Assembly: GCF_002803985.1 (NCBI RefSeq)
Contig: NZ_CP024963.1
Location: forward strand, 558,001 to 622,000
DNA length: 64,000 bases
Direction of reading: 5' to 3'
DNA from: Williamsoniiplasma luminosum
GTDB taxonomy: Bacteria; Bacillota_I; Bacilli_A; Mycoplasmatales; Mycoplasmataceae
Shown: piece after piece, positions 41,343 through 50,743 of the stretch
How positions within the stretch are numbered: position 1 is the stretch's first letter
Layout: every line of letters begins with the position of its first letter
Notes under the pieces: model-generated
What the model was told of the DNA's origin: nothing
What the model saw: the letters and a program-made list of their open reading frames with translations, nothing else
Database searches by the model: none
Program-made: the position numbers and the translations under genes

Positions 41343-42020
41343 TTAATTGACCTCCATTTCTAATGAATTTTCAACTCTTGGATATGTTAAATGTAATTCA
41401 TTAATCAATTTAGCAGCATTCGGTAAATACTTATCTACTTCATCGTTTGAAAGATATTTATCATTTAATGATCATTGTTTTTTGAATTCATCAAAATTTT
41501 CATTAAATTGAAATTCCAAATCATTTTTAATTAATTTTTCAACTTTATTATATTCTTCACCATTTTTAACAGCTAAAGTCGGACTTACAAAAATCGATTC
41601 AACATCGTATTGAGATAATTTGTTATGATCAACATTCAAGCCTTCAATTGTTATAATAAATTCATGTGAATAATTTGATTTACATTCATAAAATTCATAA
41701 TAATCTCCTTCTCAATCATTTCAAGAAATATCAGAATTTTCCAAAGATACTCATTCTCTTCTCGTTTGCAAACCTTCGAGATTACAAAGGTCGCAATTAC
41801 TGCATTCCACGATACTATGATCCATACCTATTTTTCATAGAATTTTATCCATATCAATATTTTTTAATTCTTCTTGATTTTTAAATTCAACATACACTCC
41901 ATTCAACAAGTTTAAAATAATTTCAATCTCGTCTTTATTAAATCATTTTGAAAAATATTTAATCTTTTGTTTTTCTTGTTCTGCAATTAATTTTGTTCAG
42001 GTGGTGTTCATATTATTCAT
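41343..42020 (-). CDS. ICE protein, unknown (225 aa), with repeated N-terminus
   Basis: Start ATG 42020 (AGAGGAATTAGAAA upstream); an in-frame ATG at 42011 is possible. MNTTWTKLIAEQEK is shared with the protein at 42013 through a 50-bp direct repeat. Contains a Cys cluster CSNCDLCN (about residues 72-80), aromatic and acidic segments (WNDWEGDYYEFYECKS) and the tail NSLEMEVN. Possible metal-binding protein; function unknown. Confidence 0.62.
41969..42018. repeat. 50-bp direct repeat, copy 1
   Basis: Identical to 42276-42325; encodes the N-terminal 14 residues of gene 41343 (MNTTWTKLIAEQEK) and its start region. Confidence 0.9.
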
Positions 42021-42318
42021 TTTCTAATTCCTCTTCTTCTAATTCATCTTCTTCTAATTCATATTCATAATCGTCTAATAAAGACAAGGTTATTTTTATT
42101 TCATTCAATATCTCTCAGCCTTTGTTTTGTAATATAACTCAAGCAGAAGTATCTGAATCACCTGTTTGTGTTTGTCCTGGTCCTAATAGGTCAATAAAAC
42201 CTTCAATTGAACTTTTAGCATCATATAAAAAATCTTCTAATTCTTCCATAATTTTTATCTCTTTTCTATTTTTTGGTTTTTCTTGTTCTGCAATTAATTT
42301 TGTTCAGGTGGTGTTCAT
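42013..42318 (-). CDS. Acidic ICE protein, unknown (101 aa)
   Basis: From ATG 42318 it shares MNTTWTKLIAEQEK with gene 41343; an alternative start at 42249 (MEELEDFLYDAK) would exclude the repeat. The body is acidic (FIDLLGPGQTQTGDSDTSAW), ending in a run of Glu/Asp/Leu (YELEEDELEE...LENE) much like the ending of protein 63837. The tail overlaps the next start. Unknown function. Confidence 0.55.
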
Positions 42319-42325
42319 ATTATTC
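42276..42325. repeat. 50-bp direct repeat, copy 2
   Basis: Second copy of 41969-42018, 307 bp away, at the 5' end of gene 42013. Confidence 0.9.
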
Positions 42326-42724
42326 CATTTCCATTCCATCATCAGCTGTATCAACAATCTCTTCTAACAACTTTTTTGTTTGTTCTAAATCGTCAATTTC
42401 AACTAAAACATTTTGAATTCTTTCGTTTATGTTTCTAATTCTGTCCTGATTACATTTGAATTGTATTTTTCAATTTTGTATTTGTTTTTCGTTTTTTAAC
42501 AAGAATGATTTAATTGTTTCAGGTTTACGTTCATCCACTTTTCCTTCTTTTTCAACAACCCCTTCTAACAACTTTTTTGTTTGTTCTAAATCGTCAATTT
42601 CAGCTAAAATCTTTTGATTGTTTTCGTTTATTTCTCTAATTTTGGATTGATTATCTTCTAAATATACTTTTAAATCTTGTAGTCGTGCTTCGGTATTTAA
42701 CAAGAATTTATTAATTTTATTCAT
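42320..42724 (-). CDS. Coiled-coil ICE protein with internal duplication (134 aa)
   Basis: Two homologous halves, each with an INxxxQKI/IQNVL-type helix and EIDDLEQTKKLLE, encoded by ~60-bp near-identical DNA repeats. TGA-Trp lies at the junction (QIQNWKIQ). Tail TADDGMEME. The linker KVDERKPE also occurs at residue ~125 of VirD4 (53.4 kb), with a ~22-bp DNA identity, hinting at fragment exchange. Dimeric coiled coil expected; function unknown. Confidence 0.62.
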
Positions 42725-42959
42725 TTTCTAATTCCCCCTCGTCATCTTGGTGCATGTCGCAATCCTCTAACCCGCAAAATGCTTCACAAAATTCCTCATC
42801 GTGCCCAACACATGCTTCTTCATCCCCGCAATCTCTTCGGCAATAAGTAAATTCCTCATCGTCTTGGGTCATTTCATCTAATTCATCTTTAAAATCAATG
42901 ATTGCTTTATTAGCATCACATAATATGCTATATAATTTTTCTTTTTCATATTTATTCAT
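42717..42959 (-). CDS. Small acidic Cys-rich protein (80 aa)
   Basis: Helical N-terminus (MNKYEKEKLYSILCDANKAI), then DDEEFTYCRRDCGDEEACVG, with eight or more Cys in about 40 residues (CRRDC, CVGHDEEFC, FCGLEDC). The module is nearly identical, at DNA level too, in the protein at 63282. Spacing suggests two zinc sites. Higher G+C than neighbours. Function unknown; a novel Cys-rich domain carried twice by the element. Confidence 0.65.
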   Translation of the reverse strand: MNKYEKEKLYSILCDANKAIIDFKDELDEMTQDDEEFTYCRRDCGDEEACVGHDEEFCEAFCGLEDCDMHQDDEGELENE

Positions 42960-43116
42960 TGTTTTGTCTCTTTTCTGTTTTTTTATTGTATTGATCAAGA
43001 AAACAAGAAGCACATTCTTTGTTTTTGTGTGCTGCTTTATCATCGTGTTTTACTCAATCGTTGTCTCCAAGTGAAGACATTTTACTTATCACGTCTTGTG
43101 GTGTTTTAAAACCCAT
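42952..43116 (-). CDS. 54-residue ICE protein with a CxxC pair
   Basis: MGFKTPQDVISKMSSLGDNDW start, then KNKECASCFLDQYNKK. A TGA-Trp is needed to read it. GGAGGCTAAGTAGT in the upstream gene's tail provides the ribosome-binding site, and its end overlaps the next start. Possible single zinc knuckle; function unknown. Confidence 0.55.
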
Positions 43117-43117
43117 A

Positions 43118-43453
43118 CTACTTAGCCTCCATTTCGTTATAATTTCGAATTTTTAGAATTTCATTTTCAAAATCTTTAAATTCTAATTGATAAACTTCAA
43201 AACCATTATTTTCAAGACTGCTTATTTCATCCATAAAATCCATATCAGCTCATTCCCCAACATTGTAAACAACTTCGTTTGTTTCTGAACTGTAAGCTAA
43301 CGAATAAGGTGTTGTTAAGTAGTCTTCATCATGGTTTCCTGAAGTTTGTTGAAATTTATTTTCATTAAATTCGTCACGAAGTACATTTAAAAACAAATTT
43401 GATTTTTTTAAATCATTTATACTTACTTCAGTGTAATAAAATTTTTTATTCAT
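43118..43453 (-). CDS. ICE protein, unknown (111 aa)
   Basis: MNKKFYYTEVSINDLKKSN start; mixed alpha/beta with an acidic surface (GNHDEDYLTTPYSLAYSS, ADMDFMDEISSLENNGFEVY). Tail RNYNEMEAK carries the GGAG site for the next gene. The C-terminal half (INDLKKS / GFEVYQLEF) has the look of a small stand-alone domain, but no family is recognised. Confidence 0.6.
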
Positions 43454-43455
43454 AA

Positions 43456-43962
43456 TTACTCCATTTCCATATCATTATCTGAAGAACTCCATATTGAATT
43501 TTCGTTTTCACCAGCCATAGAACGATAAATGTTTGTGATATTGTCGCTTTGAGCAACTAATTCACCAGCAACATTAAAGCTGAAAAATTGGGTATTTCAA
43601 TCTCCTTCAGCTTCTAGAACTTGATAAATTTCAACATAATCGCCAAACATGGTCATAGAATCTCAATGATCAGATCAAGGTAAAGTATTTTGCATCGATA
43701 CTAGATTAATTTCTCATAACCAATACCCAGGATCAATTACTACTTCTTCATTTACTAATTCACCAGTATTTTTAGAGAAAGTCTTTATGGTTGTACTGTT
43801 GTTATCATCAATAGTGTCATCCATATAATCATTTACATATTTTTGAATAGCATTAATAATTCTTAAATCTCGTTCTGCGTTTTTAATTCTTTTAGGAAAG
43901 TCAGAAAACTTTATCATTTTTTCCACATTGAATTGTTTGTATTTAGGTTGTATTTTTGTCAT
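43456..43962 (-). CDS. ICE protein, unknown (168 aa)
   Basis: MTKIQPKYKQFNVEKMIKFS start; helix RIKNAERDLRIINAIQKYVND; beta-rich C-terminal half (DYVEIYQVLEAEGDW, FFSFNVAGELVAQSDN). Tail SSSDNDMEME. Several TGA-Trp codons. Coupled to both neighbours by 1-2-nt spacing. Function unknown. Confidence 0.6.
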
Positions 43963-43963
43963 C

Positions 43964-44584
43964 TTAATTGACCTCCATTTCATTGTTTTCTTGTTGCAAT
44001 TTAGATGTAATTCTTTCAATATTCTCTAAATTAACAGTGTCAATAGTTTCTTCAATTCATTCATCTAATTTATCCAAAATTTCTGTTTGCTCATCGTCAT
44101 CATAGTCGTCAAGTGGTTTTGGACAAATTTGATCATAATATTTATTTCAGTCATCTTCATGTCCTGTTCATTGACCGTCAAGATAAGTTGCGATAAAATT
44201 TTCAGCTTCATCAACAGCACTTGCTACAATGTGCAAATTATATTTTTCTCTCATTAAAGAATAAATTGGTGTTGGTGGTGTTCACGCGGTTTCGAATCCA
44301 AAGCTTATTGATTCAATTGTTTCAAGATCTTTGTCAGAATCAATTTCAAATAAAGACAATTGTAAATGCTCTTCATCATCCAAATCCCACTTAGTTCCTC
44401 ACATATCTATTTGGTGCTCAACTTGACTAATATTAGTTTTGTCATCAGGATTGATATTTTCATTAATTGGAATTAAACAATTAAATTTAAAGAACCCTTC
44501 AGATGTTGTGCTATCTTTAATTAATTGATTTAAATTTTTCTTAGAACCAATAATGGTTACTCTGTTTGCACATCAATTAGGCAT
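43964..44584 (-). CDS. Api92/YubB-like ferredoxin-fold protein (206 aa)
   Basis: The start MPNWCANRVTIIGSKKNL is the hallmark of the phage/plasmid Api92-like (DUF1281, ferredoxin-like) family. LISFGFETAWTPPTPIY-type segment (ISFGFETAWTPPTPI) around residue 95 supports it. The C-terminal half is very acidic (DDYDDDEQTEILDKL) and ends ENNEMEVN. The family is common on conjugative plasmids and phages and of unknown biochemical role. Confidence 0.68.
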
Positions 44585-44585
44585 A

Positions 44586-45086
44586 TTATTCAACCTCCAT
44601 TTCAGCTTCATCTGTGAATGTTAATTTTCGTGATTGTTCAAAGGTTAAACCATTTGTTAGATACAATGGATTAACTTCATCAGTTTTTGTTCAATTCATA
44701 TAATTTAAAAAATCATTTGTTCTTTCTTCATTTTTAAATTGAAATCAAACTGGGATTGCATATTTTTCATGAGTTAAGTTTCTTTCATATTCTTTAATAA
44801 TTACATCGGGATCACGTTCTTCAGAATTATCAACTTTTCAAGACCCAGCATTGTCACCAATTGCTAAAAAAACATATTCATAATTTGGTTCTTTAGATCT
44901 GGTGTCAATTTCTCCTTTAAAACAACAAGAACAAGCCATACTATTATCATCATCTCCATAATATGATCCGACTCTAGCATAAGGTTCGAAGAGAACATTA
45001 TTGCTTTTACACCATTCTTTTATTTTTGATACAATTTCTAATTTGTTAACTTCATCATAAAAGTAGTTTCATTTTTTCTTATTCAT
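44586..45086 (-). CDS. ICE protein, unknown (166 aa)
   Basis: First full-length gene behind leader G. MNKKKWNYFYDEVNKLEI start, YGDDDNSMACSCCFKGEID (three Cys), then IPVWFQFKNEERTNDFLNYM; tail DEAEMEVE. Alternation of aromatic and acidic stretches resembles the Api92-like gene next to it, so the two might be distant paralogues. Function unknown. Confidence 0.6.
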
Positions 45087-45120
45087 ACTGCATCTCCATT
45101 AATGCAAAAATTCTTAGCAT
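45079..45120 (-). CDS. 13-codon mini-ORF behind leader G
   Basis: ATG 45120 follows GGAGGATTACAA, the standard ribosome-binding site of leader modules, and encodes MLRIFALMEMQYE, overlapping the ATG of gene 44586. Its ALMEM segment contains the GGAG site used for that gene. Probably a coupling peptide or a remnant of a deleted first gene. Confidence 0.4.
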   Translation of the reverse strand: MLRIFALMEMQYE

Positions 45121-45129
45121 TTGTAATCC

Positions 45130-45247
45130 TCCGTTTAAAGTCCTGTGGACTTTTTATTCAAAGAAGGTACAAAAGCATACGATTGTGGTTATAAAAACAA
45201 AAAAGCAGTACTTTCGTACTACTTTCTTTGTTACATTGATTATAACA
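45130..45247 (-). promoter_or_regulatory. ICE leader module G
   Basis: Full-length module with GGAGGATTACAAATG at its 3' end. Drives the longest cluster (genes from 45079 down to 40152, about a dozen small proteins). Confidence 0.85.
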
Positions 45248-45266
45248 TAAATTAACTTATTTTAGG

Positions 45267-45292
45267 AAAAGTGTAATTAAAAATACACTTTT
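45267..45292. terminator. AAAAGTGTA/TACACTTTT terminator
   Basis: Same cluster-end hairpin, upstream of leader G; no gene of the upstream cluster ends directly at it. Confidence 0.8.
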
Positions 45293-45354
45293 ATCTTCTT
45301 ATTCGATTTGATGTGTAATAACAGTCTCTTGTTAAACAAATTGTTGAACAAGTA

Positions 45355-45381
45355 AGAAAAAAGCGCTTACCACTCCGTAAG
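45355..45381 (-). terminator. Terminator after the Panacea gene pair
   Basis: CTTAC-GGAGTG-GTAAG followed by CGCTTTTTT on the minus strand. The whole stretch 45293-45446 has no gene and also contains a CTTGTT/AACAAG stem. Confidence 0.65.
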
Positions 45382-45446
45382 TACCCCAAAAATCATTTAA
45401 GATTTATTTTGATTTATTTATTGCATAAATATAATAACATAAAAAG

Positions 45447-46025
45447 CTAATCCATTTCTCATTCACTATCATTTTTAGAAATTGAAATATCATTTTCGAT
45501 CAATTCAATTACATTGTTGATTTGACTTTCTAATTTTTCTAGCTTTTGGTTCATTAATTCTAAATCTTTAAAATGGATATATTTTTTTTGGTGAGAAAAT
45601 TCATTATTTAAAAAAAGATTTAAAATTTCTTGTTGAAGTTTTAGTGAAAGAATAGGTTTTCTCAAATCATCTGGAAAATATGTTATTTTTTTATCTTTTT
45701 GATGACGGATAAAATCTGATTTTTCTTTTCCTACCCTTATATATGTATCTTTTTTGAATAACAGATTCAATGCATCATAATTATTTAATTTTATTCATGA
45801 ATTTTTTGGTTCTTTAGAATTAAATTGACTAGTTAATTTGTAATATAAAGATTTACTTTCATTTTCATCATATGAAATTCTTTCATTTTCATCGATTAAC
45901 TTTAATATAATTATTTTTGTTCTGCATAAATTCTTATTATTGTGTTTACAAGTTTCAATAGGAAAAACACATTCACCACCATTGTTTTTTAAAAAAAATA
46001 ATTCCAGATTATAATAACTATCCAT
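45447..46025 (-). CDS. Candidate toxin partner of the Panacea-like protein (192 aa)
   Basis: Start ATG 46025 overlaps the stop of the upstream gene (ATGGATAG). An N-terminal ~75-residue domain has three Cys (CVFPIETCKHNNKNLC), then a TGA-Trp. A middle part is basic with KITYFPDDLRKP, and the C-terminus is a coiled coil (LELMNQKLEKLESQINNVIE). Not a family I recognise. The assignment as toxin rests on its coupling to a Panacea-type gene, whose partners are typically toxins. It could instead be a regulator. Confidence 0.5.
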
Positions 46026-46614
46026 AGATGATTTCCATATCAAACCTTCTTTCTTTATCATCTATTTCATCTAATAAATTCATTTCTTTGCCATCAACAG
46101 CATTAATTCAAGATTTATATTTATGTGTAAAATCAGAAAGTTTTTTCGAATTGTTTAGTTCAAAAATTTTGTTTGTGCATCACTCTATCAAATTCAATTC
46201 AAATTCAGAAGAAAATATTTTGAATGTTTCAAATTCTTCATTTCATTCTAATTGTTTTTTTCCATTAGTTTTGTTAGATATTTTAAAAGGACTAATTTCA
46301 TTATTTGAAGATAATTGTTCTAAAAAAAAATAATCTATAAAATCTTTCATTTTAGATGGAACAGGTCCATTCTCCATTCTAATCATTTTTTGACTAGTAA
46401 AATAATTTCCGGCTTGTTTCATGTACTCTATTTCTAATATTGAAATAAATTTTAAAAAATGAGTTTTGTAAATAGTAAATTTTCTTTGTTTTGATATATC
46501 AAAAAAACGATTAGATGCAAACCAAATCTTTTCAATATCTTCGGTGTCTAACTCAAAAAAAGAATTTATTTTTTTTCTTTTTGAGATCACTTCTTTTATA
46601 TATTCTACATTCAT
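46018..46614 (-). CDS. Panacea-domain (DUF4065/SocA-like) putative antitoxin
   Basis: 198 residues. The segment KTHFLKFISILEIEYMKQAGNYFTSQ followed by RMENGPVPSKMKDFIDYFF resembles the Panacea core (tKLLYfa...G..L....I.AW.yGPVvp). The C-terminal helices (WNEEFETFKIFSSEFELN, LSDFTHKYKSW) complete the domain. Panacea proteins neutralise many unrelated toxins. Order here is antitoxin first, unknown gene second, isolated from the ICE leader modules and preceded by a candidate small RNA. Assignment by eye only. Confidence 0.6.
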
Positions 46615-46654
46615 AATAAACCTCATTTACATTATTAATTATACAATATAGTAT

Positions 46655-46760
46655 AAAAAAACGTTGGCTTTTACACCAACATTTAGCCTAAACGGTCACG
46701 TACTTAGATTACGCTTAAAACCCAAATGTTTGTTTGACTCAGTTTCAAGGTCTTACACAA
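46655..46760 (-). ncRNA. Candidate ~100-nt small RNA upstream of the Panacea pair
   Basis: Extended -10 TGCTATAAT (46763-46768 complement), then a ~75-nt body and the GTTGG-TGTAAAAG-CCAAC hairpin plus T7. In the body CATTTGG can pair with CTAAATG. A second TATAAT lies after the terminator before the Panacea gene, so the RNA appears to be a separate unit. It may be an RNA component or regulator of the toxin-antitoxin locus; class unknown. Confidence 0.5.
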
Positions 46761-46775
46761 ATATTATAGCATATC

Positions 46776-46804
46776 CAAAAAAAAATAGTCCTTTTAGGGA
46801 CTAT
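46776..46804 (-). terminator. Terminator after gene 46862
   Basis: TAGTCC-CTAAAA-GGACTA type hairpin followed on the minus strand by nine T; its T-run directly precedes the small-RNA promoter. Confidence 0.8.
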
Positions 46805-46861
46805 CAATCTTAAACAAATACTAAGTATTAACTCAACATTTGTTTAATGCTAATGCATCGA

Positions 46862-47770
46862 TTAACCAATATTGGCTAAGAAGTCATCAACTTTAGCTTC
46901 ACGTTCTGCACTTTTGGCTTTTTCTTTTGCAATTTCTTCAGGTGTTGCTTGTTTAACACTCATTTGTTCAACAATTAGTGGTAATGTTGTTTCAATTGGG
47001 GGTCAGATATCGATACCTTTGCCAAAATATGCAGCATCAATTCCATAAAAGTCATCTAAGAATATTTCAAGAGTTTGTTGTTTTGATAAACCAGCACCAA
47101 AATCATTAGCAGTTTCAGCAAAGGCTTTTAGATCCATAATATTAGGTAAAATATTAGTTGCTTCTTGAATATAAAGATTGTAATCTTTTTCTCAAAATGC
47201 TTCAAAGATTGATCTCAATTTTGCATCATAAATTTTAAATTCAATTCCAGCCATTTGTGTAGCTAATGCAAAATAATCTGGACGAGATTTAATAAATTTT
47301 TTCATTGCCTCCCCAGTCGCCATCGCTTCATGAATTTGTTTCATATCATCTCCCATGCGATACATTGGTGTTCCTAATTTCAAGGCTCAATATCAAGAAA
47401 CTGTAATTGATGGAGTAATGACATAATTATTAACTTTAACTTCATCATTTCCTCCACCTAAATATCCTCCAGATGGAGAATGAAATCCACTTTGAACTTT
47501 ACGCATTTTATCACTAGTTGGCCAATCTGGATCAAATCTGTAAATTGTTTTTTTATTCACATTATTATGAAAATTTTCATAATTAAAAAACTTTGCATCA
47601 ACTCCTGGAATTTGAGGATTATTTTTGTAAAGTAAATAAGCTAATCAAATTCGTGAGCGGTCGCATCTTCATAATGTTCCTTGTCCATAAATTTTTTCGT
47701 ATTGTTTAAAGACCACTTGTGATTGATCTAATTTTCGTTGTTGTTTTGCATCTCATCCAAATCCAAACAT
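46862..47770 (-). CDS. ICE protein, unknown (302 aa)
   Basis: MFGFGWDAKQQRKLDQSQVV start; many aromatic residues and six or more TGA-Trp codons; Gly-rich FHSPSGGYLGGGNDEVKVNN around residue 95; helical C-terminal half with LALATQMAGIEFKIYDAKL-type helices and an Ala/Lys-rich end (EEIAKEKAKSAEREAKVDD). Own promoter TTGAAT-17-TATAAT, not a leader module. Monocistronic between a promoter and a terminator. Function unknown. Confidence 0.66.
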
Positions 47771-47810
47771 ATATATTTCTCCTTATTATCTTGTTACTAA
47801 AGACATGTTT

Positions 47811-47839
47811 ATTATAACATTTAAGATAAAATAATTCAA
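47811..47839 (-). promoter_or_regulatory. Promoter of gene 46862
   Basis: On the minus strand TTGAAT (47834-47839), 17-nt spacer, TATAAT (47811-47816), about 40 nt before the ATG with AATAAGGAGAAA as ribosome-binding site. Confidence 0.7.
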
Positions 47840-47863
47840 TCTAAAACCCTTGACAAAATAAAG

Positions 47864-47890
47864 AAAAAAGTGTATATTTTAATACACTTT
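47864..47890. terminator. AAAGTGTA/TACACTTT terminator
   Basis: AAAAGTGTAT-ATTT-TAATACACTTTA hairpin 13 bp beyond the stop of gene 47903. Confidence 0.8.
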
Positions 47891-47902
47891 ATTTCTAAAA
47901 TT

Positions 47903-48373
47903 TTAATTGTGTTTTTTTGATATATCGCTAAGCAATTGATTTAAGGATAACAAATTAACACCATACATACCATGTCCAGCACCTTCAAAATCTATATATT
48001 CAGAAGCGATAAAAAACATATTGTATTTATTGGTATGGTTATCTAAATGATATTTATTGTTTTGATAAATTTCTACTCAATTTGTTGCTTTTTTAGATCT
48101 AATTCCTGTTTTGCGATCTATTTGTCAAAAAAACTTATTTTTAATAAAAAAACGATATTCATATTTGTTGTTTGTAAAAATATTAAATACAAATAATGTT
48201 CCTTCACAATCAAATATTACATGAGCCAGTAAATACTTTTCATTATAATAATAATATTTATTCCCGCCTTCTGAATCATTTGATTGAAACACTTTATTCA
48301 CCTTTAAAAAATATCTCTTTAATAAATTTTCAATTTCTTCAATTCATTTTTGTTTTGTTAAATTTGTAAACAC
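47903..48373 (-). CDS. ICE protein, unknown (156 aa), paralogue of 59501
   Basis: Starts at GTG 48373 behind GGAGGATAGTT. FTNLTKQKWIEEIENLL; NKYYYYNEKYLLAHVIFDCEG; TLFVFNIFTNNKYEYRFF; YGVNLLSLNQLLS. It has exactly the same length as, and similar segments to, the protein at 59501 (NKFFYDKLDDKKYLMGDVIF, KEYYTFEFFTDPSKEYRF). Each copy is preceded by the same type of partner gene (48376 and 59976). A two-gene module is duplicated within the ICE; function unknown. Confidence 0.65.
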
Positions 48374-48375
48374 AA

Positions 48376-48624
48376 CTATCCTCCAAGACCATTATTTATA
48401 ATATTTACTCAAAAGTCATGATAATATTTAGCATCAATTCCAATCATCAAAACATTTATAGATTCATTTTCATTATATCAAACTTGAAAACTTTTAAATT
48501 TTAATTTGTTAATAATTTTTTTAGGATATAAAAGCAACGGTAATGTATCTCCGGTTTCATAGTCAAACAATTCAATTGCATAAAGTTGTTCGCCATATTT
48601 TTTTAGTAATTGTCCAATTGTCAT
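48376..48624 (-). CDS. ICE protein, unknown (82 aa), paralogue of 59976
   Basis: MTIGQLLKKYGEQLYAIELFDYETGD start parallels MKVGQLLKLYRSSLYAVKY at 59976; both continue with a KxFKVYF/SFQVWYNE segment and MIGIDAKYY/VIGICEKQY. Ends GLGG with its last codons forming GGAGGATAG for the next gene. Mixed alpha/beta, function unknown; probably works with the protein at 47903. Confidence 0.63.
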
Positions 48625-48654
48625 ATTGTTTATTCCCCTAATTATTATTTTGGT

Positions 48655-50703
48655 TTATTTTGTTTTGTTCATTCCTTCATTTCATTCTAATTGTTTTTTT
48701 CTTCCGATAGTTTTGTCTGCTTTACGGGCCTCTTTTGAAGGTTTAAAGTCTTTCATTGCTTTTGTTTCAATTTTGTTTTGGTGTTTTACTGTAGCAGAAG
48801 TTTGCTTTTTAGCAATCTTATGAGCAGATTTTTCTTCGGCAGTTAATGGTTTAACGTTCTGTTTTTCAACACGAGCATTAATTTTCTCAACTTTTCGATT
48901 TGAATCATTAACTTTTTTTTCTGCAAGAGCTTGTTTGTTGTTTAAAGTTTTTTCTATTTTAGTTGTTTTGTATGCAATAGGTTTATCAGTGTGTTGAATT
49001 GCTTTTTCTTTTGCTCCAGCTTTTCGCACCATCTTGATATCTTTTGCACGTTGATTGATGAAACCTTTATGTGCTTTGGCGTATTCTTTTGTGCCTTCTT
49101 CGAAATGACCATATTCGTTAAATTGTTCAGTTAATCTTTGTGTAGCATTATTGAAACGAGTTTCATAATCACCTTCAAATTTAGCAGTTCCTTTACCTCC
49201 AACTTCACCAGTTCTAACATCAGCAACTTTTTGAGAAATTTTACTACGCATTTGAGTATATCGTTCACCAATTTTAGCTTTAGCGGCCCCTCTTTTCTTT
49301 TTAGATAATAAAGCGGCTCCAGTTCCTAAAACAGCTCCAGCAATTCCAACTCCAGCCATAACAGCTCCACCACGACCTCTTCAAGCACCAAACATATTTT
49401 TTACTGGTTCAGGTGTGTTTTGAGTCATTTTTTCAGCTGCATCAGCCATTCCTTCAACTCCATCAGATTCTTGAGGACTTAATTGGTCAGATCCTCCCAT
49501 CATACGATTGTTTAGTCCACCAAGACCATGTTTTTTCTTTCAGTCTTCACTTCTTCCAAGCCCTCATGATTTGTTTTGTAAAGTTTTACTTCCAATCGCA
49601 ATTCCGGCTCCAACTCCACCAACACGAGCAGATGCTAATACTCCAACTCCGGCAGCTTTAACTGCACCTTTCACTGACTCATTAGCTGCTCTATCAATGG
49701 CTTTTTCGCCACCTGTAAACATTGAAGCTAAACTTGGCCCCATCATGATTCAAGCAGCACTTGCTAAGATCATAATTAATCTAAAGGTAGTGTCAGTCAT
49801 TCCACCAGCTCCAGGTATAACTTGAGATGGTTTAATTTTAATTAGTATTCCTAATAAAACAATTGACGACAAGTATGTACTTAAGCCTAAGGCGACTGCT
49901 AAGAATTTGTTTAAGATTGCTTCTCTTCAAACTTTTAATCTTGCACCATCATCTTGAACGGTTGTAGCAGCTACCACTGGTCCTTTAATAAATAATCAAA
50001 AAATTTCAAAAGTTTTTAAAGCTAATGAAACTACCCCAATAGCCATTCCATAAAACATTCCAAATGTTCCTGCAATAGTTACAAGAATATTATATTGTCC
50101 TTTTTCCAATAAATTTCCTGGTGGTTTTCATAAAGCAGTTCCACCAGCAACTGTAATTTTACCGTCTCAATTAACATCACCAATGTGATATAACATCCCA
50201 GAAATTGAACTTGCTTTATTAGCACCTCCTTCATTGTTTCCAAAAATGAAAACAATTAAATTCACCAGATGTACTGTAAAACCAGCAAGAATAAATAATG
50301 CGAGTGGCATAAAGACTGCTGTTGCAATTCCAATTAATGAAAATTTTGTTGCTTTAACAAGTCTTTCTTTGACTTCCAAATCGTCACTCATACAAATGCT
50401 CCAATAATTAACGCCCCAAAGAACGCCCATGAGCATAAAACTAAATATTAGAAATGCTCAAAAGGCTATTGGAAGATTTGCAAATGAGAATGTTGTAATC
50501 GTGTTTCCGGCTGCATCAGTTGAACCAATTCCAAAAATAACTTGTAATACTAATTGACCAGATAAGTACACAAAAAGTTGTTCAAATGTTTCTAACAACA
50601 TTAATATCGGTCCAATTAAGACTAATCAAACAATAGAAAAAACAAACCCCGTTAAAGATGAGCTAATTACATTATTTAATAAGTCAAATAATCAATCAAA
50701 CAT
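48655..50703 (-). CDS. Polytopic VirB6/TrbL-like conjugation protein (682 aa)
   Basis: Several TGA-Trp codons; all pieces are in one frame. Residues 1-370 contain about eight membrane spans (FSIVWLVLIGPILMLL, LPIAFWAFLIFSFMLMGVLW, LIGIATAVFMPLALFILAGF, ITVAGGTALW region, MAIGVVSLALKTFEIFWLF, LSSIVLLGILI, LIMILASAAWIMMGP). They are followed by a Gly/Ala-rich stretch (VLASARVGGVGAGIAIGS, MAGVGIAGAVLGTGAALL) and a long basic soluble tail rich in Lys/Ala. This layout matches VirB6/TrbL-type inner-membrane channel proteins. It lies near the VirB2-like and VirD4/VirB4 genes. Confidence 0.78.
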
Positions 50704-50743
50704 TTAGTACCTCCTTGTTTAAAATTGTTTTTTAAATGCAAAT

